From contig FOHD01000013.1 of assembly GCA_900111695.1 (NCBI GenBank), forward strand, positions 1 to 54,593: DNA of 54,593 nucleotides, given 5' to 3'. Source of the stretch: Olsenella sp. KH3B4. GTDB lineage: Bacteria; Actinomycetota; Coriobacteriia; Coriobacteriales; Atopobiaceae. Of this stretch, positions 32,768-43,719 are shown piece after piece. The notes beneath the pieces are model-generated. The model saw nothing but the letters and a program-made list of their open reading frames with translations, searched no databases and was not told the origin of the DNA. The position numbers and the translations under genes were made by a program. The number at the start of each line of letters is the position of its first letter. Position 1 is the stretch's first letter.

Positions 32768-35398
32768 ATGAAGCAAACGTTCGACATAACGGGCATGACC
32801 TGCGCGGCCTGCTCGGCACGGGTTGGCAAGGCTGCGTCCGGCGTTCCCGGCGTGACCGAGGCAAACGTCAACCTGCTCAAGAACTCGATGGAGCTCGACT
32901 ATGACGGCAGTCCCAAGACAGCCCAGGCGGTTGTCGCCGCCATCGAGGAGGCGGGCTATGGCGCGTCCGCGCGTCAGGAAACAAGCGGCTCAGCATCGCA
33001 CACCACGTTCGTCGACCCCAGGGAGGGTGCCCAGCGGGCGATAGACGCCAAGAAGAAGCAGCTTATCTGGTCCATCGTCTTTGGCGTGCCCCTCTTCTAC
33101 CTGGCCATGGGCCCCATGCTTGGCTGGCCGGAGGTCCCAGGTCTCGCCGGCATGGCGGGCATGATGGCCTCCGCGGTGACGCAGCTCCTTCTCGCCACCT
33201 GCTTGCTCTTTGTCAACCGCAGCTACTTTGTCATGGGTTTCAAGACGCTTTCGCACCTCTCGCCCAACATGGACTCGCTCATTGCCATTGGGTCGGCGGC
33301 GAGCTACGCCTACAGCCTGGTGGGCGTCTACCAGATGGCCCTGGCGCTTGGCGCCTTGGACCTCGAAGGTGCCCACTACACCATGATGCACTCGCTGTAC
33401 TTTGACTCGGCTGGCACCATTCTCGTGCTCATCACGCTGGGCAAGTACTTCGAGGCCCGCGCCAAGGGCAAGACGACCTCGGCCATCAGCGCGCTCATGG
33501 ACCTCGCGCCCAAGACGGCGCGCGTGCGTCGTGACGGCCAGGAGGTCGAAGTGCCCACCGACGAGGTGCGCGTGGGTGATGTCGTTGTGGTGCGTGCCGG
33601 CGAGTCCGTGCCGGTTGACGGGGTGATCCGTGAGGGCTCCGCATCGATCGACGAGTCGGCCATCACGGGTGAGCCGGTTCCTGCCGAGAAGGGCGTGGGT
33701 GACCGCGTGACCGGCGCCACCGTGAGCCAGCGCGGCTGGTTTGCCATGGAGGCCACGGCCGTGGGCGATGACACGGCGCTGGCGAGCATCATTCGCCTTG
33801 TGGATGAGGCAACCAGCTCCAAGGCGCCCATCGAGCGCCAGGCTGACAAGATCGCGGGCGTCTTTGTCCCCGTGGTCATGGCAATAGCTGCCGTGACCTT
33901 CCTGGGCTGGATTGCCGTCTTTGCCCCAGGCGACTTTGCGACGGCCTTCAACCACGCCGTCTCGGTGCTGGTTATCTCGTGCCCCTGCGCACTGGGCCTG
34001 GCCACGCCCACAGCCATCATGGTGGGCACGGAGCGCGGCGCCAAGGTGGGCATTCTCATCAAGAGCGCCGAGGCCCTGGAGGGCGCCTGCGACCTGGACA
34101 CCGTGGTGCTCGACAAGACCGGTACCATCACCGAGGGCAAGCCGCGCGTGACCGACGTGCGCCTGGCCGCGGGAGTGGCCGAGAGGGAGCTTGCCCGCGT
34201 TGCCGCGGCGCTCGAGCGTAAGAGCGAGCATCCGCTGGCCCAGGCCGTTTGCGACTTCGTGGACGAGTCGCACGCCGGGGCGGACAAGGGCGTAGGTGCG
34301 GTGGACTTCCAGCAGGTTGCTGGCGGTGGCGTGCGTGCAACGATCGACGGGGTCCCCGCCATCGCGGGCAACGCCCGCCTCATGGCATCGGTCGGGGTGG
34401 ACGTTTCGGCGCTTGCCGCTGAGGCAGACGAGCTTGCCGCACAGGCCAAGACGCCGCTCTTCTTTGCGCTTGGCGGCCGTGCGTTGGGGCTTCTCGGCGT
34501 GGCTGACGTGGTGAAGGAGACCTCCGCCTCTGCCGTGGCGCGCCTTCGCCGCATGGGCGTGCGCACCATCATGCTTACAGGTGACCAGGCCAAAACCGCC
34601 GAGGCCGTTGCCCGCCAGGTGGGCGTCGACGAGGTCGTGGCCGGCGTGCTTCCCAGCCAGAAGGAGCAAAAGGTCCGCGAGCTGCAGGGCCAGGGCCACA
34701 AGGTGGCCATGGTGGGCGACGGCATCAACGACGCCCCGGCGCTCGCGCGTGCAGACGTGGGCATTGCCATTGGCGCCGGCACCGATGTTGCCATTAGCTC
34801 GGCGGACGTGGTTCTCATGCACTCCGATCCGGCAGACGTCGCCACTGCCATCGAGCTGAGCCACGCAACCATGCGAGACATCCGCCAGAACCTGTTCTGG
34901 GCGCTGTTCTACAACGCGATCTGCATCCCCGTGGCCATGGGCGTGCTGTCGCCTCTGGGCGTGACGCTTAACCCCATGGTGGGCGCGGCGGCAATGGGCT
35001 TCTCGTCCGTATTCGTGGTCTCGAACGCGCTCAGGCTCTTTGTCTGGAAGCCCAGCCAGGCTAGCAAGGACGATGCGGCACCTGTTGATACAAAGGTCAT
35101 TCCGGCCGTTGCGGAGCACGATGCCGCAGGTACGGTCGAAGTTAAGGATGCGGCTGCCAGTCTCGCGGCCGCCAAGGAGAGGAGCGTTGCCATGGAGAAG
35201 AAGCTTAACGTTGAGGGCATGATGTGCGAACACTGCGTTGCCCACGTGACCAAGGCTCTTGAGGGCGTTCCGGGCGTGAGCTCGGTCAAGGTCTCGCTTG
35301 CGGACAAGGATGCCGTTGTTGAGGCATCTCCCGAGGTCACGGACGAGGCGCTTGTCTCGGCCGTGAAGGAAGCCGGGTACGAGGCGACGGTCGCGTAG
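32768..35398 (+). CDS. copA: copper-exporting P1B-type ATPase with C-terminal CopZ-like domain
   Basis: An 876-residue Cu(I) pump. Order: N-terminal metal-binding domain with MTCAAC (Cys12, Cys15); eight membrane helices; TGEP actuator motif (300-303); the membrane metal site CPC (405-407); phosphorylation motif DKTGT (Asp449); SEHPLAQAV nucleotide site; [12 protein letters not shown] hinge; late membrane motif YNAICIP and [13 protein letters not shown]. After residue 740 a 65-residue linker leads to a second heavy-metal domain, GMMCEHC (Cys820, Cys823). A C-terminal such domain is unusual and matches the chaperone CopZ. An internal ribosome site precedes Met809. ATG at 32768 after AAGGGAA. 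Under CsoR control. Confidence 0.96.
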   Translation: MKQTFDITGMTCAACSARVGKAASGVPGVTEANVNLLKNSMELDYDGSPKTAQAVVAAIEEAGYGASARQETSGSASHTTFVDPREGAQRAIDAKKKQLIWSIVFGVPLFYLAMGPMLGWPEVPGLAGMAGMMASAVTQLLLATCLLFVNRSYFVMGFKTLSHLSPNMDSLIAIGSAASYAYSLVGVYQMALALGALDLEGAHYTMMHSLYFDSAGTILVLITLGKYFEARAKGKTTSAISALMDLAPKTARVRRDGQEVEVPTDEVRVGDVVVVRAGESVPVDGVIREGSASIDESAITGEPVPAEKGVGDRVTGATVSQRGWFAMEATAVGDDTALASIIRLVDEATSSKAPIERQADKIAGVFVPVVMAIAAVTFLGWIAVFAPGDFATAFNHAVSVLVISCPCALGLATPTAIMVGTERGAKVGILIKSAEALEGACDLDTVVLDKTGTITEGKPRVTDVRLAAGVAERELARVAAALERKSEHPLAQAVCDFVDESHAGADKGVGAVDFQQVAGGGVRATIDGVPAIAGNARLMASVGVDVSALAAEADELAAQAKTPLFFALGGRALGLLGVADVVKETSASAVARLRRMGVRTIMLTGDQAKTAEAVARQVGVDEVVAGVLPSQKEQKVRELQGQGHKVAMVGDGINDAPALARADVGIAIGAGTDVAISSADVVLMHSDPADVATAIELSHATMRDIRQNLFWALFYNAICIPVAMGVLSPLGVTLNPMVGAAAMGFSSVFVVSNALRLFVWKPSQASKDDAAPVDTKVIPAVAEHDAAGTVEVKDAAASLAAAKERSVAMEKKLNVEGMMCEHCVAHVTKALEGVPGVSSVKVSLADKDAVVEASPEVTDEALVSAVKEAGYEATVA
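35174..35194 (+). promoter_or_regulatory. internal ribosome site and start for a free CopZ domain
   Basis: AAGGAGAGGAG at 35174-35184 lies 7 nt before an in-frame ATG at 35192. Starting there would give a 68-residue protein, [15 protein letters not shown].., the size of a free CopZ chaperone. The same bases also code for the linker ([10 protein letters not shown]), so this may be chance. Confidence 0.5.
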
Positions 35399-35444
35399 CG
35401 CGCAGTTGTGCCCTGTGCTTCTCGGCACGAAGAACAAGCCGTTT

Positions 35445-35478
35445 AAGGGTCTCGCGGGCATTTCGCCGCGAGGCCCTT
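35445..35478 (+). terminator. hairpin after copA
   Basis: AAGGGTCTCGCG pairs with CGCGAGGCCCTT (one G-U pair) around a 10-nt loop. The T-tract is poor. Confidence 0.6.
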
Positions 35479-35549
35479 ATGCTTAGCGCGGCATGTCTCA
35501 CGTGGCGAGCGCTGGGGAATGCGACGCCACCAGGCGAACGGGGGATAAG

Positions 35550-36431
35550 ATGGCAAGGATCGGCGCGCTCGAGGCTGGCGGAACCAAGATGGTCCTCTCT
35601 GTGGGGACGCCCGAGGGAGAGGTACTTGAGCGCGAAGAGATTCCCACCCAAGGGCCGCATGATTGCGTGGACCGTATGGTTGCGTGGTTTGGCTCGCACA
35701 ACATCGATGCGCTGGGCATTGGCGCCTTTGGGCCCACGGGTGTGAACCCGGCAGCTCCCAGCTACGGAAAGATCCTCGAGACGCCCAAGACGGCGTGGCG
35801 CAACTTCGACTTCCTGAGCGCATTCAATCCGTTGAACATTCCCATTGGCTACGACACCGACGTCAACGTTGCCTGCCTGGGTGAGGTCACGTACGGCTCG
35901 TGCAAGGGCCTCGACACCGTGGTCTACCTCACGATTGGCACGGGAATCGGCGCGGGCGTCATGGTGAGCGGGCAGCTCCTCCATGGCATGCTCCATCCCG
36001 AGGCCGGCCACATTCTGCTTGAGGTCCAGCCAGGCGACGAGGGCAACTGCGTGTGCCCTTACCACGACCGCTGCTTTGAGGGCCTGGCTGCCGGTCCCTC
36101 AATCGAGCACCGCTGGGGCAAGAAGGGCTTCGAGCTGGCCGATCGCCCCGAGGTCTGGGACCTCGAGAGCACCTATCTTGCCCAAGGCATCGCCACCTAC
36201 GTGCTGTGCTACTCGCCGCAGCGCATCGTGCTTGGCGGCGGCGTGATGAAGCAGACCCAGCTCTTCCCGCTGGTGCGCAAAAAGGTGCTCGAGAACCTTA
36301 ACGGCTACCTCGTGACGCCCGAGCTGGCGGACATCGACTCCTACATTGTCGAGGCAGGCTGCAAGGGCGACCAGGGCGTCCTTGGTTGCATCGAGCTGGG
36401 CCGCCGCGCGCTTGAGGCCGCCCGCGGGTAG
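35550..36431 (+). CDS. ROK-family sugar kinase, fructokinase-like
   Basis: A 293-residue ROK kinase. The phosphate motif is GALEAGGTKMVL (residues 5-16), the catalytic region GIGAFGPTG and GYDTDVNVACLGE (Asp as base), the hinge IGTGIGAGVMVSG and the ROK zinc site HPEAGHILLEV..CVCPYHDRCFEGLAAGPS. The GGTK start and CPYHDRCFEGLA pattern fit bacterial fructokinases of the ScrK/YdhR group, which form fructose 6-phosphate. No sugar transporter is adjacent. ATG at 35550 after ACGGGGGA. Confidence 0.9.
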   Translation: MARIGALEAGGTKMVLSVGTPEGEVLEREEIPTQGPHDCVDRMVAWFGSHNIDALGIGAFGPTGVNPAAPSYGKILETPKTAWRNFDFLSAFNPLNIPIGYDTDVNVACLGEVTYGSCKGLDTVVYLTIGTGIGAGVMVSGQLLHGMLHPEAGHILLEVQPGDEGNCVCPYHDRCFEGLAAGPSIEHRWGKKGFELADRPEVWDLESTYLAQGIATYVLCYSPQRIVLGGGVMKQTQLFPLVRKKVLENLNGYLVTPELADIDSYIVEAGCKGDQGVLGCIELGRRALEAARG

Positions 36432-36490
36432 GGTCCGCGCGCTGGAGGCGGCCCGCGGGCAGGGGTGCCTACTAACTTCTCAGCACGTTG

Positions 36491-36526
36491 TGGGGCCGCG
36501 TCCTTTGTGGCGCGGCCCCAATTCTG
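36491..36526 (+). terminator. hairpin between the ROK kinase and ligA
   Basis: TGGGGCCGCG and CGCGGCCCCA form a 10-bp stem with a 10-nt loop, followed by ATTCTG. Confidence 0.65.
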
Positions 36527-36556
36527 TCGGCTGTTTGCGCTACCCTTGCTTGGTAA

Positions 36557-38809
<2,253 letters not shown>

Positions 38810-38852
38810 TTACCCTTGAGTTCGATCGATAACGCCGTGGTATTAGTGCGGT

Positions 38853-38908
38853 GGCGCCATAGGGACATGTTTAGCAGAGAAAGCTGCGAAAGCACTCCCT
38901 ATGGCGCC
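38853..38908 (+). terminator. 13-bp hairpin after ligA
   Basis: GGCGCCATAGGGA (38853-38865) and its perfect inverse (38896-38908), followed by GTTTTGG. The likely transcript end of ligA. Confidence 0.7.
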
Positions 38909-38925
38909 GTTTTGGCTCTACAAGG

Positions 38926-38968
38926 GCAGCTTTTGGCAGCAACTCCGTACGAAACCCGCGCTGCGGCG
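38926..38968 (+). repeat. 43-bp dispersed repeat, copy 1
   Basis: The segment with GCAGCAACTCCGTACGAA at its centre recurs at 50748-50790, in the same orientation and with few mismatches. Both copies lie downstream of a housekeeping gene. I know no function. Confidence 0.75.
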
Positions 38969-39090
38969 TCGTTTTGGCGGGCGCCGAAAGGACAGTATCC
39001 GCAGCAGGCTGCCAAGCCCTCACTTTGGGGGTCACCTGTACCGTCTTATGGTCGCCCGTAGACCGCTTGCGCACCCAGGAACCCCAGTAT

Positions 39091-39297
39091 TACGTGCAAA
39101 AGTTAGGATATGTGGGTTATTTTTCTTGGTGCAGGACAGCGCGGGGCATTTATAACGGCCACCAGGGATTCCGGGAGCGATCCTTTCATTGTTTTCTTAC
39201 TTACCATGGTGGGTTAGGTTGGGTTTCGCGCGCCAAGTAAGCCAAATGTGCATCTCTCGCCGCGACCTACTTACACACAACCTCACTTTTGAACGTA
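39091..39297. repeat. segment with 28-bp inverted ends, copy 2 (MITE-like)
   Basis: The left end (39091-39118) begins TACGTGCAAAAGTTAGG and the right end (39270-39297) is its near inverse, CTTACACACAACCTCACTTT.. The ends match those of 1441-1649. The interior is different and AT-richer than its surroundings. With the hairpin and 43-bp repeat it accounts for most of the 526-bp gene-free stretch 38810-39335. Confidence 0.6.
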
Positions 39298-39335
39298 ATT
39301 TGCCTGAGGCTTCTTGCTCGGCTTCGAGTTATCTC

Positions 39336-40349
39336 CTATGGGAGCAACCTTTGTAGAAGCGCTCGCCTTCTTTTTGCAAGTTCGGGGTTGTCAAGCCTAC
39401 GAAGATGCTCCCTCATTAGCCGGCCTGAGGTCCGCGCCATGTGCTCGCCGATCTTGAGGCGGAGCCGTTCCGCCTCTTCAAAGCTGTAAAGCTCCTCGGG
39501 ATGCACGGGGATGACTCTGTAGCCCAGCGTCTCGATGTCGCTCTTGCGTATGGCATCTTTCTTGCGTTCGGCAATGGAGTCGTGTCGCTCGTTGCTGTCG
39601 TATTCAAGGTCCAGTCGAAACAACCGCCAGAAGACGTCAGGCATGAAGGTATCTGAGTGAGTAAGGTGCCGCTTGTCCTCCGGAACGCTGAGCATTGGAT
39701 TGAGCTGCGGAAACGTATAACCCCAGCCGTCATGGCGTAATGGCAGAAGATTTGCAGAAGCGAGTGCGGTTTCCATCGGCGAATAGGAGTTGTCGACTGA
39801 CCAGTACGCTGCATCTCGTGCTTGGTTTACTCCATAGACTCCCTTTGCGCGATCGAGGTACGCCATAAGTCTGTGCTTTGAGGTGAGGGGTTCGTTGAAG
39901 TATGTGCAGGTGGGGTTGGTCTCACCAGGTGTTGGTCGAGAGTAACGGCCCAACAGCTCGTCGCAGAGGAGCAACCTCGCGATCATGTCTGGCAACTGGC
40001 GGCATTTCCAGATGAAGTAATGCTCGGGGGAGAGGGCATAGATGTTGTCTCTCAGGTGGACGAGCGCGCCTCGCGGAAGGCTCTGAGGAAGTACGTATGT
40101 TTGCACTGCCGAGTCTGCGCGTCGCTCGCTACTTGAGGATACGAAAAGCTCCAGGGGCCGATTGCCCTGACTTTCGAGCAGCCAGCGAAGGTTATAGAGA
40201 CTCACCTGGTTGAACTCTTCTTGCGATTTCACACAGGATCCCGGAGGCAGCGACGAAACCCGACACGGCTCGAAAAGCACATCTCCCTCGTGCATAGCGC
40301 ATATGAGGCGGTCAAGCGTTCTGCCAGCGACGATAAGTTTCTTTTGCAC
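39336..40349 (-). CDS. hypothetical protein with C-terminal endonuclease-like (DUF559/Vsr-type) domain
   Basis: A 337-residue protein that I cannot assign to a named family. The N-terminal two thirds contain EPCRVSSLPPG, QVSLYNLRWLL and IWKCRQLPDMIARLLLCDELLG. The C-terminal third (about 235-337) reads FRLDLEYDSNERHD..RKKDAIRKSDIETLGYRVIPVHPEEL, similar in order to DUF559/Vsr-like nucleases (D..Y.S..H.....D..R...L...G..V). Start chosen: GTG at 40349 after GGATGGGAG; a TTG at 40436 is an alternative. Codon use is less GC-rich than in neighbouring genes, so recent transfer is plausible. Proteins of this type are often found near toxin or defence genes, but none is visible beside it. Confidence 0.6.
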   Translation of the reverse strand: MQKKLIVAGRTLDRLICAMHEGDVLFEPCRVSSLPPGSCVKSQEEFNQVSLYNLRWLLESQGNRPLELFVSSSSERRADSAVQTYVLPQSLPRGALVHLRDNIYALSPEHYFIWKCRQLPDMIARLLLCDELLGRYSRPTPGETNPTCTYFNEPLTSKHRLMAYLDRAKGVYGVNQARDAAYWSVDNSYSPMETALASANLLPLRHDGWGYTFPQLNPMLSVPEDKRHLTHSDTFMPDVFWRLFRLDLEYDSNERHDSIAERKKDAIRKSDIETLGYRVIPVHPEELYSFEEAERLRLKIGEHMARTSGRLMREHLRRLDNPELAKRRRALLQRLLP

Positions 40350-40694
40350 GAGAGTCTCCCATCCGCAAACGGCTGCCGTTCGACATGCGGCACGGTGCCA
40401 ACGCGCGTAAGGAGAGGGTATGTTCGCGAAGTGCAAAAGCCTGGGCTAATCGGTGGGCGCAAAAGAATTTTTGACAGCAACAGGCAAGGTTCTGGTAATT
40501 ATGCCATCGCGGGTTTGCGGGTGTATCCAGGAGCATGCGAGGTAGGCGGATGCGACTCAATTCATTCGGTCTCACACCAATTTCTAAGTATCCCACCTCG
40601 GCAAAGACTTTGCACGGCTGTGTCCGTCGCGGACAATAGGCCACCGCTTGCGGCACAAATGCGTGCTCCAGGGTTCAAAGTCCTCGAGATTGGC

Positions 40695-41125
40695 TATAAA
40701 GACAGTAAGTAAAGGAGTCGTCTCAGCAAGGACGACCGAGGTAGGAGGTGCATTCCGATGGGCAGTGACGAGAGTTCAAACAAGCGCCTGCCTTTGGATG
40801 CATGAATTCACCCCAGAGGCGGTAGCAGATCCCTCGCAATGTCAAAGTCGATACGGTGGCACCGCGAATACGCTGAACAGGCAGCGACGTGAATCACAAA
40901 GAGGGCAGGCGCATCGTTTTTCTCCGGTCGGTGAAGAACCGACAACCCCAGACAGGTTCCTAATACCACGAGAGGAACGGAGAACGGGTTCGCACCGAGC
41001 GAGCCATCTTAGATAGCACGTGCCTTTCACTGTTGTCGCATCCCGCACGGGAGCGACCTCCCTAAGGGGGAGAGTCCAAAGTATCACGTAGGTGGGCGGG
41101 CGCCCGGAAGGGCGCTCGCCCTTTT
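40695..41125 (+). ncRNA. candidate structured non-coding RNA, about 420 nt
   Basis: A -10-like TATAAA at 40695-40700 is followed by a chain of stems: GTCGTC/GACGAC (40717-40736), long-range GCGCCTGCC/GGCAGGCGC (40784-40792 with 40904-40912), CGCTG/CAGCG (40871-40886), GTCGGT/ACCGAC (40927-40943), and a perfect-style terminator GGGCGGGCGCCC..GGGCGCTCGCCC TTTT (41094-41125). No open frame with a ribosome site fits. I could not match it to RNase P RNA, tmRNA, 6S, SRP RNA or a T-box. The rest of the gene-free stretch 40350-40694 shows nothing definite. Confidence 0.35.
41094..41125 (+). terminator. Rho-independent terminator upstream of ndpA
   Basis: A 12-bp stem with one mismatch, GGAA loop and TTTT. 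No gene precedes it on this strand, so it must end a non-coding transcript or act as an attenuator. Confidence 0.85.
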
Positions 41126-41256
41126 CTGCGTCGATCGGCGACCGCTGCCTTCGCAAAAAGCCCCGCTGTCTTGCCGCATACCGCTGCGGTATCCTTGTTG
41201 GTCGCGCGTCGGGTCCGCACGGGGCGAGCGGCGCACCAAAGGGAATGCGAGGGCAC

Positions 41257-42309
41257 ATGCTCAGGATCGGCCACGCCATACTGCACGTCTTTGACTTTGA
41301 TAGCGGCAGCACCTTCTTCTCGGAGCGCGAGCTTGACCTCGACAACCGCCAGACGCGCTCCTACGTCACCCGCCGCCTGCGCCGCATTCGCTCGAGCGCC
41401 GAGAGCAAGCACGGCACCTTTGCCCCCGAGAGCAACTTTGCCTCCGGCCTCAAGGAGTACCTTGCCGGCCAGGTGCCGTTCGTGGACTTCTCCGTGCAGA
41501 TTGCCCAGTGGTTCTGGGAGGAGCTTCGTCGGGCGGAGGACCTCGAGCAGTGCGACCTGCTCGTCGCGGACTTCACGGACACCGGCGAGATGCGCGCCTC
41601 CGACAACGCCGAGGAGGACAAGGTCGCAGACGCCTACGAGTCCGAGGGAACCCGGCTCTTTGCAGTAGTGCTTCTCCCCAGAAAGCAGGCGTTCATCCAC
41701 GAGGTGGACGAGAACGGCAACGAGATTGCCCGGCAGGATGCCACGCTGCCCAACCCCACCCAGAAGGTTGACGCCTACGTCCTCATCGACGCTGATACGC
41801 TGGCCATCGACTTCCACGACAAGGAGCGCAGCGTAGCCGGCGAATCGCGCCAGATTATCCCCGAGCTCTTCCTGCAGTGCTCCCAAGAGGCCTCGAGCCA
41901 CGAGGTCATCGACGAGGTCACGAGCATCGTGGAGGACCTCTCGGAGGAGTACGGCCTTACGCCTGCCGTCGAGGTCTCGCGCGCAAAGGCTGCGCTTGCC
42001 CGCCACGCGGACACCGACGAGGCAATCCAGCCCGCAGACGTTGGCCGTGAGGTGTTCGAGGACAATCCCGAGATGGCCCAGCGCTTCGAGGAGCGCACTC
42101 GCGAGCGCGAGCTGCCCGAGGAGGTGCCGGTGCGCCGCGGTGCCGCCAACCGTCTGACGCGCACGCATCGCATACGCACCGATACCGGGGTGGAGATTGC
42201 CTTCCCCTCAGAGTTGGCCGAGCGCCCGGGCTACATCGAGTTCTCACACCAGGAGGATGGCAGCATCTCGATTGTGATCAGCAACGTGGCGCGCATCGAG
42301 AACCGCTAG
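41257..42309 (+). CDS. nucleoid-associated protein, NdpA/YejK family
   Basis: A 350-residue protein of the 37-kDa nucleoid-associated family (PF04245): early motif RIGHAILHVFD.. FFSERELDLDNRQTRSYVTRRLRRI, then ..FASGLKEYLAG and QCDLLVADF, and a middle segment RLFAVVLLPRKQAFIHEVD. Related proteins bind the nucleoid in Escherichia and Pseudomonas and are common in Gram-positives. The start at 41257 gives MLRIGHAI; an ATG at 41245 would add four residues. It stands alone behind the strong terminator at 41094-41125. Confidence 0.87.
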   Translation: MLRIGHAILHVFDFDSGSTFFSERELDLDNRQTRSYVTRRLRRIRSSAESKHGTFAPESNFASGLKEYLAGQVPFVDFSVQIAQWFWEELRRAEDLEQCDLLVADFTDTGEMRASDNAEEDKVADAYESEGTRLFAVVLLPRKQAFIHEVDENGNEIARQDATLPNPTQKVDAYVLIDADTLAIDFHDKERSVAGESRQIIPELFLQCSQEASSHEVIDEVTSIVEDLSEEYGLTPAVEVSRAKAALARHADTDEAIQPADVGREVFEDNPEMAQRFEERTRERELPEEVPVRRGAANRLTRTHRIRTDTGVEIAFPSELAERPGYIEFSHQEDGSISIVISNVARIENR

Positions 42310-42480
42310 GGGCTGTGGCGACGGCACCGCCTGCTGCCGGCAATCGCGCGCCTGCCAGCAACCCGGCTGCGCCGCCTGCCGTTGGCCGTCCGGCCCATGT
42401 GTTTTTCGTCCGACTCCAGGCGAACGAGTAGAATGGCATTCGTGACCTATACGCAACCCATCCGTACTCTAGGAGGCCTC

Positions 42481-43719
42481 ATGCAGACTAGCGGCACCAG
42501 CAGCCGACGTGCGTCCAACGCACTCGCTCCCGCGCGTACCGTCACGCGCAGGGATGCCTTCAGGCTGCTTATCGGCGCGGGCGTGCTCGCATTTGCCAGC
42601 CCCGCTGCCGCCTTCGCCACCTCCCAGTCGGACATCGACGCCGCACAGTCGGACGCCGACGCCGCGCAGGAACAGCTTGACCATATCAGCCAGGAGGTAT
42701 CGGACCTCTCTGCTCAGCTCTCAGATACCGTCGGCCAGATTGATGACGTCTCGGCTCAAATTGACCAGACCCAGGCGGACATAGACGCCAAAGAGGCGGA
42801 CATCGAGGCAAAGCAGCAGGACATCGATACCAAGCAGCAGGAGATCGAGCAGAAGCAGGAGGTTCTGGGCCAGCGCATGTCCGCGGCATTCAAGTCCGGC
42901 AACGCCAGCACCCTTGACCTGCTTCTCTCATCGGCATCTTTCGAGGAGCTCACGTCCAACATCTACTATCTCGACAAGGTGTCCGAGCAGGACAACGCCA
43001 TGATCGATGAGGTCAAGAGCCTCAAGGCAGACCTCGAGACGCAGAAGGCGCAGCTCGAGGACGACAAGGCCGCCCTCGAGTCCAAGCAGGCGGACCTCAC
43101 GTCCCAGAAGGACCAGCTCGACCAGCTCAAGACCGAGCAGGAGTCCCAGCTCGCTGACGTCCAGGCCAAGCAGGACGAGGCCCAGACCCTCGTTGACCAG
43201 CTCAACTCCAACGTCCAGAGCCTCATCGACCAGCGCAACGCCGAGCTTCTTGCCGCGCAGGAGGAGGCCCGCCGCGTGGCGAGCACTCGCTCCTCGAGTA
43301 GCTCAAGCGGCCCGGTGACCGTTGTCTCCGGAGCCTCCGGCTCCCAGGCGGCAGTCATCTCGGCCGCGTACAGCACGGGAGCTACCGGCGCGGGCTACTG
43401 CGCCGCCTGGGTTTCCAACGTCTTTGCCAACGCGGGCGTGGGCTCGTTTGGCGGCAACGCCTGCGACATGTACTGGTCGTACTGCACAAGCTCGAACAGG
43501 TCATCCATCCAGGCGGGCATGATCATCGCCGTGCCTACCGAGCCCTACTCCGCCGCTGCGCGCCTGTACGGGCACATTGGCATCTACGTGGGCAACGGTA
43601 CCGTCAGGCACTGCCTAAGCGGCGTCATTACCACGCAGAGCCTGGACTCCTGGATCAGCCAGTTTGGCGTCACCGCCACTCCGCGCTGGGGCTGGTTGGG
43701 AGGCGTCGCCCTTGCGTAG
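42481..43719 (+). CDS. PcsB-like cell-wall hydrolase (coiled coil + CHAP/NlpC-type domain)
   Basis: A 412-residue exported protein. The N-terminus has VTRRDAFRLLIGAGVLAFASPAAAFA, a Tat-type signal. Residues 50-265 form a long coiled coil with repeating Gln/Asp/Glu/Lys heptads (QADIDAKEADIEAKQQDIDTKQQEIEQ..). The C-terminal 120 residues hold a Cys/His amidase or peptidase fold: GAGYCAAWVSNVFANAG with the catalytic Cys and YGHIGIYVGNGTVRHC with the His. The plan matches PcsB/CwlO-type hydrolases, which the FtsEX complex activates at the septum. ATG after CTAGGAGG. The next gene overlaps by 8 bp. Confidence 0.88.
   Translation: MQTSGTSSRRASNALAPARTVTRRDAFRLLIGAGVLAFASPAAAFATSQSDIDAAQSDADAAQEQLDHISQEVSDLSAQLSDTVGQIDDVSAQIDQTQADIDAKEADIEAKQQDIDTKQQEIEQKQEVLGQRMSAAFKSGNASTLDLLLSSASFEELTSNIYYLDKVSEQDNAMIDEVKSLKADLETQKAQLEDDKAALESKQADLTSQKDQLDQLKTEQESQLADVQAKQDEAQTLVDQLNSNVQSLIDQRNAELLAAQEEARRVASTRSSSSSSGPVTVVSGASGSQAAVISAAYSTGATGAGYCAAWVSNVFANAGVGSFGGNACDMYWSYCTSSNRSSIQAGMIIAVPTEPYSAAARLYGHIGIYVGNGTVRHCLSGVITTQSLDSWISQFGVTATPRWGWLGGVALA

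Noticed and set aside
32990..35461. 823-codon open frame antisense to copA
   Set aside because: Composition is that of a GC-rich shadow frame with His/Arg-rich low-complexity peptide; copA is certain on the other strand.
40668..40690. GGGTTCAAAGTCC resembling a tRNA T-loop
   Set aside because: The flanking bases do not form a T-stem and no cloverleaf can be built.
40853..40866. T-box-like sequence ACGGTGGCACCGCG
   Set aside because: It matches the T-box core closely, but the expected 3' partner for an antiterminator helix is missing and no synthetase or amino-acid gene follows. It may simply form a small hairpin in the candidate ncRNA.
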